From JAGVSZ01 sp035456405 (lineage in GTDB: Bacteria; Pseudomonadota; Gammaproteobacteria; Burkholderiales; SG8-39): a stretch of DNA of 64,000 nucleotides. The DNA lies in NCBI GenBank assembly GCA_035456405.1, contig DATIDG010000015.1:1-64000 (forward strand), given 5' to 3'. Of the stretch, positions 15,775 through 24,641 are shown piece by piece (the first letter of the stretch is position 1; every line of letters starts with the position of its first letter). The position numbers were made by a program, and so were the translations under genes. The notes under the pieces are model-generated. The model did no database searches and had not been told where the DNA came from. It saw only the letters and a list, made by a program, of their open reading frames with translations.

Positions 15775-16986
15775 ATGAAGCTCGGCGCCCGCGAGGCACG
15801 CGCGTTCCGGCTCACGGACGTCCCGCCCGACTTCATCGACGATCCGTACCCGTACTACGCGTGCCTGCGCGAGCACGACCCGGTGCACGAGCTGGCGCCG
15901 GGCTCGTTCTTCCTGACGCGCTACGAAGACGTCGCCGCGGCCTACCGCGACCCGCGGATGAGCTCCGACAAGAAGCAGGAATTCAAGCCCAAGCTCGGCG
16001 ACGGCCCGATCTACGAGCACCACACCACCAGCCTCGTCTTCAACGATCCTCCCCTGCACACGCGGGTGCGGCGGCTGATCATGGGGGCGGTCAACCAGCG
16101 CGCGATCGCGCGCATGGAACCGGGCCTCGTCGACCTGGTCGACGCCCTCCTCGACCGCATGACCGGACGCCGCCGCGTCGACCTGATCGACGACTTCGCC
16201 GCGCAGATCCCGGTCGAGGTGATCGGCAACCTGCTCGACGTCCCCAAGGCCGAGCGCGCTCCCCTGCGCGGCTGGTCGCTGGCGATCCTGTCGGCGCTCG
16301 AGCCGGCGCCCGGCGCCGAGATCCTCGCGCGGGCGAACCGCGCTACCGCAGAGTTCCTCGACTACCTCGCGGTGCTCTGCGCGGACCGGCGCAGGCACCC
16401 CGGCGATCCGGAAGCCGACGTGCTCACGCGGCTCATCCAGGGCGAGGCCGACGGCGAGCGCCTCACCGACAAGGAGCTCTTCCACAACTGCATCTTCCTG
16501 CTCAACGCAGGGCACGAGACGACGACGAACCTCATCGGCAACGGCATGCACGCGCTGCTCACCCATCGCGGCGAGCTGGAGCGCCTCGCCCGGGACCCCA
16601 CGCTCGTCGGCACCGCGGTCGAGGAGCTGCTGCGCTTCGAGAGCGCGCTGCAGCTCAACAACCGCGTCACCACCGCCCCCACCGAGATCGGCGGGCGCGC
16701 GTTTCCGGCGGGAACGTTCCTCACGCTCGGCATCGGCGCCGCGAACCGCGACCCGGCGCAGTTCCCCGACCCGGACCGCCTCGATGTCGGGCGCAATCCG
16801 AACCGGCACGTCGCGTTCGGCCACGGGGCGCACGCGTGCGCGGGCATGAACGTCGCGCGCCTCGAGGGCCGGATCGCGTTCGCACGGCTGCTCGCGCGCT
16901 ACCCGGGGATCCGGCTCGACGGCGCGCCGGAGCGCGACCGGCGGGTGCGGTTCCGCGGGCTGCGTCGCCTGCCGGTGACGATCTAG
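15775..16986 (+). CDS. cytochrome P450
   Basis: A 403-aa soluble bacterial P450. The oxygen-activation I-helix motif is LNAGHETTTN, the K-helix ExxR is EELLR, and the heme-binding loop is AFGHGAHACAG with the ligand Cys at 355. The ATG follows the SDR stop without any gap, so the two are surely co-translated and may act on one substrate. No ferredoxin or ferredoxin reductase gene lies beside it. The substrate is unknown. Confidence 0.94.
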   Translation: MKLGAREARAFRLTDVPPDFIDDPYPYYACLREHDPVHELAPGSFFLTRYEDVAAAYRDPRMSSDKKQEFKPKLGDGPIYEHHTTSLVFNDPPLHTRVRRLIMGAVNQRAIARMEPGLVDLVDALLDRMTGRRRVDLIDDFAAQIPVEVIGNLLDVPKAERAPLRGWSLAILSALEPAPGAEILARANRATAEFLDYLAVLCADRRRHPGDPEADVLTRLIQGEADGERLTDKELFHNCIFLLNAGHETTTNLIGNGMHALLTHRGELERLARDPTLVGTAVEELLRFESALQLNNRVTTAPTEIGGRAFPAGTFLTLGIGAANRDPAQFPDPDRLDVGRNPNRHVAFGHGAHACAGMNVARLEGRIAFARLLARYPGIRLDGAPERDRRVRFRGLRRLPVTI

Positions 16987-17001
16987 GGAGAGGCCTGCCC
17001 G

Positions 17002-17925
17002 TCAAGCCGCCGCAGCGGCCTCGGCCACCCGTTCGCGCAACCAGTGCTGCGCGGGCTCGTCGTCCGTGCGCGCGCTCCAGGTCATCGCAAGCGTGTATCC
17101 GGCCGGGCGCACCGGCGAGCGATGCACCACGAGCGGATAGCGTGCCGCGAACCGCTCCGCGACCCGCTCGGGAAGCGTCGCGATCAGTTCCGATTCCGCC
17201 ACAACGGCGGCCACGAGGAGAAAGTGCGGGACCGTTGCGCCGGCGCGGCGCCTTCGTCCCGGGTCGGCTAGGGCGGGATCGGCCTTCGCGGCCCCGGCCG
17301 GCGCATGAATGACGACGTGACGCTCGGCCGCGTAGGCAGTCGCCGTCAGCCGCTTCGCGACGCGCGGGTGGTGTTTCGCCGCGATGCACGCGAAACGCTC
17401 GGCGTAGAGCGTCTCCGATCTCAGCTTTCCGGCCGCGCCGCGCAGACCCGTCGCCACCACGAGGTCGATCGCCCCGCTCTCCAGGCCCTTGCGCGCCTGC
17501 GCAGGCTCGAACGGCTCGAGTGCGAGGGCGGCGCGTGGCGCCGCCTGCGTCAGCGCGCGCACGAGGGCAGGACCGACTACGAAGGATGCGTAGTCGCTCG
17601 CGGCGATGCGAAACGTCTGCTCGCAGAAGGCGGGGTCGAACACGTCGCGCCCCGCGAGCACTTCGCCAATGCGCTCCAGCAGGTCCCGGAACGGCGCCGC
17701 CAGGCGCTCCGCGCGCTTGGTGAGCTGCAAGCCGCCGTCGCGGGCGACGAGCAGCGGGTCGCCGACGAGCTCGCGCAACCGGCGAAGCGCGAAGTTCGCG
17801 AGCGGCTCGCTCGCGGCAACCAGGTTGGCGACGCGGTTGAACTGGCCGGCGCGCAGCAGCGCCTCGACGGTCTTGAGCAGGCCGGCGTCGAGGGCCTTGG
17901 ACAGGTCGGGAATGCCGAACTTCAC
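17002..17925 (-). CDS. LysR-family transcriptional regulator
   Basis: A 307-aa protein. An N-terminal winged HTH (LLKTVEALLRAGQFNRVANL... PLANFALRRLRELVGDPLLV) is followed by an effector-binding domain. The start is GTG at 17923-17925, which overlaps the dioxygenase stop (GTGA). Regulator and enzyme are therefore in one operon rather than divergent, unusual for LysR regulators. The HTH is less canonical than most, and the inducer is unknown. Confidence 0.8.
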   Translation of the reverse strand: MKFGIPDLSKALDAGLLKTVEALLRAGQFNRVANLVAASEPLANFALRRLRELVGDPLLVARDGGLQLTKRAERLAAPFRDLLERIGEVLAGRDVFDPAFCEQTFRIAASDYASFVVGPALVRALTQAAPRAALALEPFEPAQARKGLESGAIDLVVATGLRGAAGKLRSETLYAERFACIAAKHHPRVAKRLTATAYAAERHVVIHAPAGAAKADPALADPGRRRRAGATVPHFLLVAAVVAESELIATLPERVAERFAARYPLVVHRSPVRPAGYTLAMTWSARTDDEPAQHWLRERVAEAAAAA

Positions 17926-18416
17926 CGGACGAACTGGTCGACGTAGCTCGCGCCGAGCCCGACCTCGGTGTAGTGCTTCCGGCACATCTCGATCTTCGAA
18001 AACACGTCCTCGTAGGCGGTCTGGCGCCCTTGCTCGTCGAGATAGATCATCGCGCCCGAGATGTTGAAGAAGGTGATCATCTCCGGGACGTCGTCGGGGA
18101 CGACGAGCGTGTGGATCTCGCCCGGCGGCTCGTAGACGAACCTGCCCTCGGTCGCGACCCAGTCGTGCTCGAGATAACGCCATTTCCCCTTGATGACATA
18201 GCCGACCACGATCATCGGATGACGGTGGCGGTGGAGCACCCCACTCTTGCGCACGCGCAGCAGGTTGCACCAGCCACCGGTTACGGTATTGAGCAGGAGC
18301 GGTCGGAACCAGACGTCCTTCGCCTGCGGCACCCAGACGCGCTCGTCGTCGGGGATCGCATCGATCGCGATCTCGGGCTGAATGCCGGAGGACGGCAGGA
18401 CGAGCGGTAAGTTCAT
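17922..18416 (-). CDS. cupin dioxygenase, 2,4'-dihydroxyacetophenone dioxygenase/acetylacetone dioxygenase-like
   Basis: A 164-aa single-cupin protein. Metal ligands are seen in VLHRHRHPMIVVGYVIKGKWRY and in PPGEIHTLVV. Family members are non-heme iron enzymes that cleave C-C bonds next to carbonyls. The C-terminal YTEVGLGASYVDQFVR is typical of the dihydroxyacetophenone-dioxygenase group. The ATG at 18414 was chosen over a longer open frame (to 18509) because the family begins near MNLPLVLP. It is followed by an overlapping LysR gene. Confidence 0.72.
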   Translation of the reverse strand: MNLPLVLPSSGIQPEIAIDAIPDDERVWVPQAKDVWFRPLLLNTVTGGWCNLLRVRKSGVLHRHRHPMIVVGYVIKGKWRYLEHDWVATEGRFVYEPPGEIHTLVVPDDVPEMITFFNISGAMIYLDEQGRQTAYEDVFSKIEMCRKHYTEVGLGASYVDQFVR

Positions 18417-18521
18417 CGCGAGGGCTCCGTGGTCGACCGCACGATGATACCGGGGCGCGATCGAACGGTCGCCGGCGCCGCTACCGACGGGGACCCTCTC
18501 ACCGGCCACCGCACCGCCGGA

Positions 18522-19045
18522 TCAATAGCAGCCGCCCATCTTTTCGTCGATCTGAATCGGCCAGATGTACTCGAATGCGCCGCGGGCGCACTTCTCCTCG
18601 CACTCGGTCGCCGTGACCGTCACCCGGCTGCCCTGCTGCCACATGCGGATCGCGCAGGCCGTCTTCGAGCGCGCTGCGAGCTCCACGTAGGGCTGCCGCC
18701 GGGTCTGCGAGAACTCGGCGAGCTGGAAGCGGCAGCTGCCCCGCTTGGGGACGTCGATGCGCGCGTCGAACTGCCGCACCTGCCCCTCCGCCACGTCGAG
18801 CTGGACGTCTCGTCGCGCCCGACGCAGCTGCCCTTCACCGTGAGCGTCTGGGCCGGGGCCTCGGGCGTCACCACTACGGGGGGCGTGGGCGCAGGCGGAG
18901 CAGGCTCGAGCCCCCGCAGCTGCCGCCACAAGTCCCGGATCTCCTCGATCTGCGCCTGGTATTGAGTGAGCTCGGCGCATCCTGCCGGCAGGAGGGACAG
19001 GCAGAGCAGCGCTGCAGCCGCAGCGCTGCGGCGTGGTGGGTGCAT
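18522..19045 (-). pseudogene. small lipoprotein gene with an apparent frameshift
   Basis: From an ATG at 19043-19045 a lipoprotein signal reads LCLSLLPAGC, followed by a coiled segment and a Pro-rich linker up to about 18810. Sensible coding then moves to another frame (LDVAEGQVRQFDARIDVPKR and on to a stop at 18522). The total span is one base short of a multiple of three. The C-terminal half has five or six cysteines. Either the gene is broken or one base is missing from the assembly. No known family was recognised. Confidence 0.6.
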
Positions 19046-19101
19046 CGTTTCCTCCCGCTGGCAGAGCGATTCCCTGCCGGATGATACGGCGGGCGGAAGC
19101 G

Positions 19102-20028
19102 TCAGGCCGCCGTCGCCAGCAGCGCGCGGACCGCCTCGGGCCGCGGCAGCGGCGCCACGGCGCCGAAGCCGGTGGTCGCGAGCGCTGCGGCGGCGTTCGC
19201 GTAACGGGCCGCTTCGAAGGCGGTATCGCCCGCGGAGAGCCGCGCGAGCGCCGCCCCGCAGAAACAGTCGCCGGCTCCAGTCGCGTCGACGGCGTTCACC
19301 TTCCGGCCGGCGATGCGCTCGCGCTTCGCGCCGTCGCTCACGATCACGCCCTCGGGTCCGAGTTTGAGGAACACCGTCCGTGCGCCGAGGCGGTGCGCCC
19401 AGTCGATGTTCGCGTCGGGCGGCTCCAGGCCGCTCAGGGCGCGCGCGTCCTCGATGCTCGGAAAGTAGTGGTCGGCGAGGCCGGCCGCCGCGCCGATCAT
19501 CGCCCGTGCGCGCGCGATCGGCCAGAGCTTGAGCCGCAGGTTCGAGTCGAACGAGACCTTGGCGCCGGCCGAGCGCGCCGCCTCGAACGCCGCCAGCACC
19601 GTGTCCGCCGCGCTCGCCGAGATCGCCATGCTGATCCCCGAAGCGTGGACGAACTTCGCGGCGCGGACCATGCCGAGGGGCAGGTCCGCCGGCCGCATCC
19701 GGCTCGCCGCCGAGCCGGCGCGCAGGTAGCTGAACACGTGCCCCTGCGGGCCGTGACTCACCCAGTAGACCCCGGTGTGCGCCTGCGGGTCGATGCCCAC
19801 ACCCGACGCGTCGACGCCCTCGGCCTTCCACAGCCCGAGGAACAGGCGGCCGAACTCGTCGTCGCCGAGCCGCGTGACGTAGGCGGTGCGCGCCCCCGAG
19901 CGCGCAGCGGCGATGAGCATGTTCGACGAGTCGCCGCCGAAGCCCTGGAGGTAGTGCGGATCGCCAGGCTTCGTCTGGTTGAACTCGACCATCGGCTCGC
20001 CGATGGAGACGATCTCAACTGCGCTCAT
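19102..20028 (-). CDS. kdgK: 2-keto-3-deoxygluconate kinase (PfkB family)
   Basis: A 308-aa ribokinase-fold sugar kinase. The N-terminal EIVSIGEPMVEFNQ and GGDSSNMLIAAAR are typical of KdgK. The C-terminal DATGAGDCFCGA holds the catalytic Asp and anion hole. It makes 2-keto-3-deoxy-6-phosphogluconate, the substrate of the KDPG aldolase at 25413-26057. It is the last gene of a leftward group with RraA-like, dehydrogenase and TRAP genes. Confidence 0.85.
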   Translation of the reverse strand: MSAVEIVSIGEPMVEFNQTKPGDPHYLQGFGGDSSNMLIAAARSGARTAYVTRLGDDEFGRLFLGLWKAEGVDASGVGIDPQAHTGVYWVSHGPQGHVFSYLRAGSAASRMRPADLPLGMVRAAKFVHASGISMAISASAADTVLAAFEAARSAGAKVSFDSNLRLKLWPIARARAMIGAAAGLADHYFPSIEDARALSGLEPPDANIDWAHRLGARTVFLKLGPEGVIVSDGAKRERIAGRKVNAVDATGAGDCFCGAALARLSAGDTAFEAARYANAAAALATTGFGAVAPLPRPEAVRALLATAA

Positions 20029-20038
20029 CGGTGCACGC

Positions 20039-20689
20039 TCAGATGCGGCCGTACTTGGCCAGTCCTTCCTTCAGCGACTTGGCCTGCACGATCAGCTTCG
20101 CCTGCTCGGCCTCGCGGGAGTCGATCTCCTGCGCCATCTTCAGCACCGCCGCTGCGTGGGCGCGAGGGACGCACACCGCGCCGTCCCCGTCGGCGACCAT
20201 GATGTCGCCGGAATGGATCTCGACCGCGCCGATCCTCACCGGGATGTTCGCGCCGAGCGTCCTGAAACGGCCGACGGTGCTGCCCGGTGAGACCGAGCGC
20301 GCGAACACCGGGAAATCGTAGTCGCGCTTGATCTCGCTCACGTCGCGCACGCCGCCGTCCAGGATGGCGCCCGCGAATCCGCGCGCGAACGCTCCGGCGG
20401 TCATCAGGCCGCCCCAGATCGCCACGTTCGGCTCGCCGTCGATCGCGATCACCATCACGCTCCCCGGCTCGGCGGAGTCGATGAGCTCGAGCGCGTGCTG
20501 GGGCGGCCCGGCATTCGGCTCCGGGCCCTCGCGCACGGTGACCGCCGGGCCGACCACCCGCCGATCGTTGATGCGCGGGCGGATGTCGTGATCGAGGTAG
20601 CCGCGCCGGCCGGCGACCTTGTCCACGCTGTCGGCGATCGAGGCGATGGCGACGGTCCGGAAGCCGGCGACGAGTTCCTGCAGGTTCAT
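20039..20689 (-). CDS. RraA-like / HMG-aldolase-type protein
   Basis: A 216-aa RraA-fold protein with the shared metal-binding loop GFAGAILDGGVRDVSEIK (Asp and Arg conserved) and a C-terminal DGDGAVCVPR. In catabolic clusters such proteins are usually hydroxy-oxo-acid aldolases or oxaloacetate decarboxylases rather than RNase E inhibitors. Its place among sugar-acid genes favours an aldolase/lyase role. The ATG at 20687 has GGAG about 7 nt upstream. Confidence 0.75.
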   Translation of the reverse strand: MNLQELVAGFRTVAIASIADSVDKVAGRRGYLDHDIRPRINDRRVVGPAVTVREGPEPNAGPPQHALELIDSAEPGSVMVIAIDGEPNVAIWGGLMTAGAFARGFAGAILDGGVRDVSEIKRDYDFPVFARSVSPGSTVGRFRTLGANIPVRIGAVEIHSGDIMVADGDGAVCVPRAHAAAVLKMAQEIDSREAEQAKLIVQAKSLKEGLAKYGRI

Positions 20690-20725
20690 TCGAGACTCCT
20701 CAGAGGGGTTCGGCAAAGCGTGGCA

Positions 20726-21682
20726 TCAGGCCCAGCGGTTCAACCAGTGCTTCGGAGGCTTGCCGCCGAACACGCGCGCCACCTCCTCCGCGGCCTTCGT
20801 CTGGAGCTCCGCAACCGATTCCTCGGAGTACCAGCCGTTGTGGTCGGAAAGCACGGCGTTGTCGAGCGCGAACAGCGGATGGTCGGGGCGCGGCGGCTCG
20901 CTCTCGTAGACATCGATGCCGGCTCCGAAAATGCGCCGCTCGCGCAGCGCCTCGATCAATGCCGCCTCGTCGAGCAGTGGCCCCCGCGCGGTGTTGACCA
21001 CGATCGCGGTCGGTTTCATCGCGGCGAACTCCCCGCGCCCGATCAGGTGCACGGTCTGCGGCGTGAGCGGGGCATGGATCGAGATGTAGTCGGCCTCGCC
21101 ACACAAGGTCGCAAGGTCGACGTGCTCCACGCCCGGAGCGCCCGCAGCGAACGGATCGGCGACGAGAACGCGGGCGACCCCCATCCCGCGCATCTTGCGC
21201 TCGAACGCGCGCGCGATCCGGCCGTACCCGACCAGGCCGAGCGCCCGGCCGGCGACGCGGTACATCGGCTCGGCGCGCGAGACGTTCCAGGCGCCGGCGC
21301 GGACCGCGCGGTCGCGCGTGGCGACTCTCCGCGCGACCGCAAGCAGCAGCGCTATGGCCTGGTCGCTCACCTCTTCTGCGCCGTAGTCCGGGACGTTGGC
21401 CACATAGATGCGCCGCTCGCGCGCCGCCGCCTGGTCGATGTTGTCGACGCCGATTCCGTAGCGGACGATCACTTTGCAGCGCGCCATGCGGGCGACCGCC
21501 TCGGCCGTGATCGGCGACTCGCGCACGAGCACCGCGTCGGCGTCGCGCACGGATTCGACCACTCTTGCCCGATCGCGCTTGCAGTCGCGCAGCACGACCT
21601 CGGCATCGAACGGCGCCAGGATGCGCCGCTCGATGTCGTAGGAGTCGTAACCGCCGTCGACGACGGCGACGAGCCGGCTCAC
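20726..21682 (-). CDS. D-isomer-specific 2-hydroxyacid dehydrogenase
   Basis: A 318-aa NAD(P)-dependent dehydrogenase. The nucleotide-binding motif is GLVGYGRIARAF. The substrate/catalytic Arg lies in VVNTARGPLLDE, the Glu in the DVYESEP region, and the active His in LSDHNGWYS. It starts at GTG 21680-21682, overlapping the dctP stop (GTGA). Glyoxylate, hydroxypyruvate or a 2-keto sugar acid are the likely substrates given the neighbours. Confidence 0.85.
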   Translation of the reverse strand: MSRLVAVVDGGYDSYDIERRILAPFDAEVVLRDCKRDRARVVESVRDADAVLVRESPITAEAVARMARCKVIVRYGIGVDNIDQAAARERRIYVANVPDYGAEEVSDQAIALLLAVARRVATRDRAVRAGAWNVSRAEPMYRVAGRALGLVGYGRIARAFERKMRGMGVARVLVADPFAAGAPGVEHVDLATLCGEADYISIHAPLTPQTVHLIGRGEFAAMKPTAIVVNTARGPLLDEAALIEALRERRIFGAGIDVYESEPPRPDHPLFALDNAVLSDHNGWYSEESVAELQTKAAEEVARVFGGKPPKHWLNRWA

Positions 21683-22692
21683 TTCTTGGTCGCGTCGATC
21701 GCTTGGAACAGGCTGTCGACATACTCCTTGCCGATCTCCTTCTCCGCCCACTGTTTCACCGGCGGCTGCGCGAGCTTCTTGAACTCGCCGATCTGGGCGG
21801 TGGTAGGCGTATAGACCTGCATCCCGACCTTCTCGAGGATCTGTTTGGCGTTCTTGTCCTGGTCGCTCGTCATCTTCCGATGGATCGCGACGGCTTTCTG
21901 CGCGCCCTCGTCGACCGCCTTCTTCTCGGTCGGGGTGAGGCCTTGGTAGAAGCGCTCGTTGATCAGGTAGGCGTGGATCGACCAGACATGGCCGTCGAGG
22001 GTCGCGAACTTCTGGTGCTGATAGAGGCTCGCCGCGAGGATGTTCGTCACCCCGTTCTCCTGGCCGTCGACCACCTTCTGCTGCAGCGCGGTCGGCAGCT
22101 CGGCCCAGGGGATCGCCGACGCGGACGCACCGAGCGACTCCACTAGCGCCTTGAACACCGGAGAGGGCTGGATGCGGATCTTCATGCCCTTCATGTCGGC
22201 GGGCGTCTGGATCGGCTTCTGGCTGTTGGTGAAGTGCCGCACGCCGTTGTCGGCCACGCCGAGCATACGGATGCCGGTCTTCTTGATCATGTCGGCCGAG
22301 AAGTCGTCCTTCCACTTCGAGTCGTACACGCGCCAGGCGTGCTCGTGGTTGTCGTACAGGAACGGGATGCCCAGCACGCCGATCTGCTTGTGCACGGTGG
22401 CGATCGCGCCGTCGTGGGCGACCGCGAGCTCGAGGGTGCCGAGCTTCAGGCCCTCCATCGTCGGCTGGTCCTTGCCGAACTGGCCGGCCGGGTAGATCTC
22501 GACCTTGATCGAGCCGTTGGTGGCCTTCTCGACGTGCTCCTTGAACGCGAGCGCGGCGACGTGTTTCGGCTGGTCGTCCTTTGCGGGCTGGAAGTGCGCG
22601 TACTTGAGTGTCTTTTGCGCGTGCGCAAGCGGCGCGCCGAGCACGAGGGCGGCGATCGCAGCGGCGATCAGGACTGCAGGCTTGAGCTTCAT
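21679..22692 (-). CDS. dctP: TRAP transporter substrate-binding protein DctP
   Basis: A 337-aa periplasmic protein with a signal peptide to about residue 25 (LAHAQ). TRAP DctP signatures include the GMKIRIQPSPVF segment with the carboxylate-binding Arg, and DGQENGVTNI. AAAGGAGG stands before the ATG. The cargo is an organic acid; the linked KdgK, aldolase and dehydrogenase genes suggest a sugar acid. Confidence 0.92.
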   Translation of the reverse strand: MKLKPAVLIAAAIAALVLGAPLAHAQKTLKYAHFQPAKDDQPKHVAALAFKEHVEKATNGSIKVEIYPAGQFGKDQPTMEGLKLGTLELAVAHDGAIATVHKQIGVLGIPFLYDNHEHAWRVYDSKWKDDFSADMIKKTGIRMLGVADNGVRHFTNSQKPIQTPADMKGMKIRIQPSPVFKALVESLGASASAIPWAELPTALQQKVVDGQENGVTNILAASLYQHQKFATLDGHVWSIHAYLINERFYQGLTPTEKKAVDEGAQKAVAIHRKMTSDQDKNAKQILEKVGMQVYTPTTAQIGEFKKLAQPPVKQWAEKEIGKEYVDSLFQAIDATKK

Positions 22693-22722
22693 AGGGTCCT
22701 CCTTTGCTTCATGTGGTGGCGT

Positions 22723-24012
22723 TCAACGGGCATAGCCGAACCACCCCGGCACGGTGGTGCTCAGCGCGGGGAATAGTACGACTGCGAGCAGGACGACGAC
22801 TTCGGCGGCGAGTAGGGGCAGGATCGCTTTCGACAACAGCTCGAAACGCAAGCGGCCGACCGAGGTCATCACGAACAGGACGCCACCCACCGGCGGGGTG
22901 ACGAGGCCGATGGTCAGGTTCAGCACGATCGCCATCGCGAAGTGCAGCGGATTGATGCCGAACTGGTCGGAGAGCGGCGCCAAGACCGGAACCAGGATGA
23001 TCACCGCCGGGAGCGTGTCGATGAACAGCCCGCAGATCACCACGAAGACCATCACGATGAGCATGATCGCGACCGGATCCTTCGTGAGCCCGCCAATGGC
23101 CGCGGCGATCGACTGGGGGATCTGGAGCAGCGTGAGAAGCCACGCGAACAGCGACGCCATCGAGACGATGAGCAGCGCCGCGGAAGTGACCAGGCCGCTC
23201 TGGAGAAGGACTTTCGAGATGATCCGGGTGTTCAGGGTCCGGGTGACGAACACCCCCACGAACAGCGCGTAGAAGACCGCCACCGCCGAGGCCTCGGTCG
23301 GGGTGAAGAGTCCGGTGAGGATGCCGGCGATGATGATCGCGGGCATGAGCAATACCGGCGTCGCCTTCCAGAGCGCGACCAACCGCTCGCCCCACGTCAT
23401 GCGGTCGTGTGCGGCGCCGTAGCCGCGCCGAATCGAGATCCAGTGGTTCATCGCCATCAACGCGAGGCCGAGCAGGATCCCCGGGATCACACCGGCGAGG
23501 AATAGGCCCGCCACGGTTACCCGGCTGTCGGTCAACGCGTAGATCACCATGATGATCGACGGCGGGATGATCGGCCCGATGGTCGCGGTCGCCGCCGAGA
23601 GGGCCGCGGCATAGTACTTGTCGTAACCGCCCTTCTCCATCATGCGCATTTCGACCGCGCCGGGACCGGCTGCGTCGGCGAGCGCCGAGCCGCTGATCCC
23701 GGCGAAGAGCATAGAGGTCACGACGTTCACGTGGCCGAGACCGCCGCGGATGTGCCCCACCAGCGAGTTCGAGAAGCGCAGGAGCGCGGTCGTGATGCCG
23801 CTCGCGGTCATGAGATCGGCGGCCAGGATGAAGAACGGCACCGCCATGAGCGGAAACGAATTGATGCCGTCGAAGAACCGCTGCGGGACCGAGAGGAGCG
23901 AGAGCTTGCCCTCGACCGCCAGCGCCACGAGCCCTGCCCCACCCATCGCGAGAGCGATCGGCAGGCCGATGAGCAGGCCGACGACGAACACTGCGAAGAG
24001 GGCAGCGGCCAT
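22723..24012 (-). CDS. dctM: TRAP transporter large permease DctM
   Basis: A 429-aa, roughly 12-helix membrane protein beginning MAAALFAVFVVGLLIGLPIA. It has the family segments NSLVGHIRGGLGHVNVVTSMLFAG and PPVGGVLFV. It forms the sodium-coupled channel with DctQ. The ATG directly follows the dctQ stop. Confidence 0.94.
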   Translation of the reverse strand: MAAALFAVFVVGLLIGLPIALAMGGAGLVALAVEGKLSLLSVPQRFFDGINSFPLMAVPFFILAADLMTASGITTALLRFSNSLVGHIRGGLGHVNVVTSMLFAGISGSALADAAGPGAVEMRMMEKGGYDKYYAAALSAATATIGPIIPPSIIMVIYALTDSRVTVAGLFLAGVIPGILLGLALMAMNHWISIRRGYGAAHDRMTWGERLVALWKATPVLLMPAIIIAGILTGLFTPTEASAVAVFYALFVGVFVTRTLNTRIISKVLLQSGLVTSAALLIVSMASLFAWLLTLLQIPQSIAAAIGGLTKDPVAIMLIVMVFVVICGLFIDTLPAVIILVPVLAPLSDQFGINPLHFAMAIVLNLTIGLVTPPVGGVLFVMTSVGRLRFELLSKAILPLLAAEVVVLLAVVLFPALSTTVPGWFGYAR

Positions 24013-24555
24013 CTAGTGCAGGTCCTCCGCGGCCGGGTCTTCCCAGTGCTCGAAGCGGCGCTCGACGAAGTCGCGCCAGAAGAGGCACGCGTGCAGCAGG
24101 AACACCGCAGCGCCGATCGGGATCGCGAGATAGGGGATGCCGGTCGGGATGTTCATGACCGGCGTCTCCTGGTTCCAGGTGAACGCGGCGATCTGGAAGC
24201 CCAGGATCGTCAGCGTGACGAGAAAGGCGACGATCGCGAACCAGATGAGGAGCCGGAAGAAGCGCCGCAGCCGCGCAGGGAGCAGATCCTGGATCGTGTC
24301 CACCGCGACGTGCCGCCCCTCGCGCAGCGCCAGCCCGGCGCCGAGGTAGGCGATCCAGATCATCTGGTACTGGGTCAGCTCCTCGACCCAGATGATCGAG
24401 TAGTTGAAGACGTAGCGGGAGACGACGTTGACGAAGACGAGCAGCGCCATCGTGCCCATCAGCGCGATGACGAGCCACTGGTTCAGCTTCACGAACCAGG
24501 CCTCGGCAGCGGCGAGCCCGCCGGACCGCGGCAGCGCTGCGTGCGCGTCGTCCAT
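24013..24555 (-). CDS. dctQ: TRAP transporter small permease DctQ
   Basis: A 180-aa protein with four helices and the DctQ core (NVVSRYVFNYSIIWVEELTQYQMIW, GREGRHVAVD-like LREGRHVAVD). The ATG at 24553 has GAGGAGGAGG upstream; the longer open frame to 24609 has no such site. It is the first gene of the leftward TRAP operon, divergent from the GntR regulator. Confidence 0.92.
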   Translation of the reverse strand: MDDAHAALPRSGGLAAAEAWFVKLNQWLVIALMGTMALLVFVNVVSRYVFNYSIIWVEELTQYQMIWIAYLGAGLALREGRHVAVDTIQDLLPARLRRFFRLLIWFAIVAFLVTLTILGFQIAAFTWNQETPVMNIPTGIPYLAIPIGAAVFLLHACLFWRDFVERRFEHWEDPAAEDLH

Positions 24556-24608
24556 GTCCCTCCTCCTCCTCGGGAGCCGCGGGGGCCTTGCGCCCCGTGG
24601 TATTGCCA

Positions 24609-24622
24609 TCTAAGATATCAGA
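24609..24622. promoter_or_regulatory. candidate GntR operator in the dctQ-gntR intergenic region
   Basis: TCTAAGATATCAGA is an imperfect dyad (10 of 14 positions match their complement) centred on GATATC. It sits between the divergent dctQ and GntR-family starts, 19 nt before the latter. It is the most AT-rich stretch in this region. Binding by the neighbouring regulator is an inference from position and symmetry. Confidence 0.35.
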
Positions 24623-24641
24623 CACCAGACGCCAGGGCAAG

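Noticed and set aside
14965..16833. 622-codon frame antisense to the SDR and P450 genes
   Set aside because: The opposite strand encodes clear SDR and P450 motifs; the antisense product has no recognisable domain.
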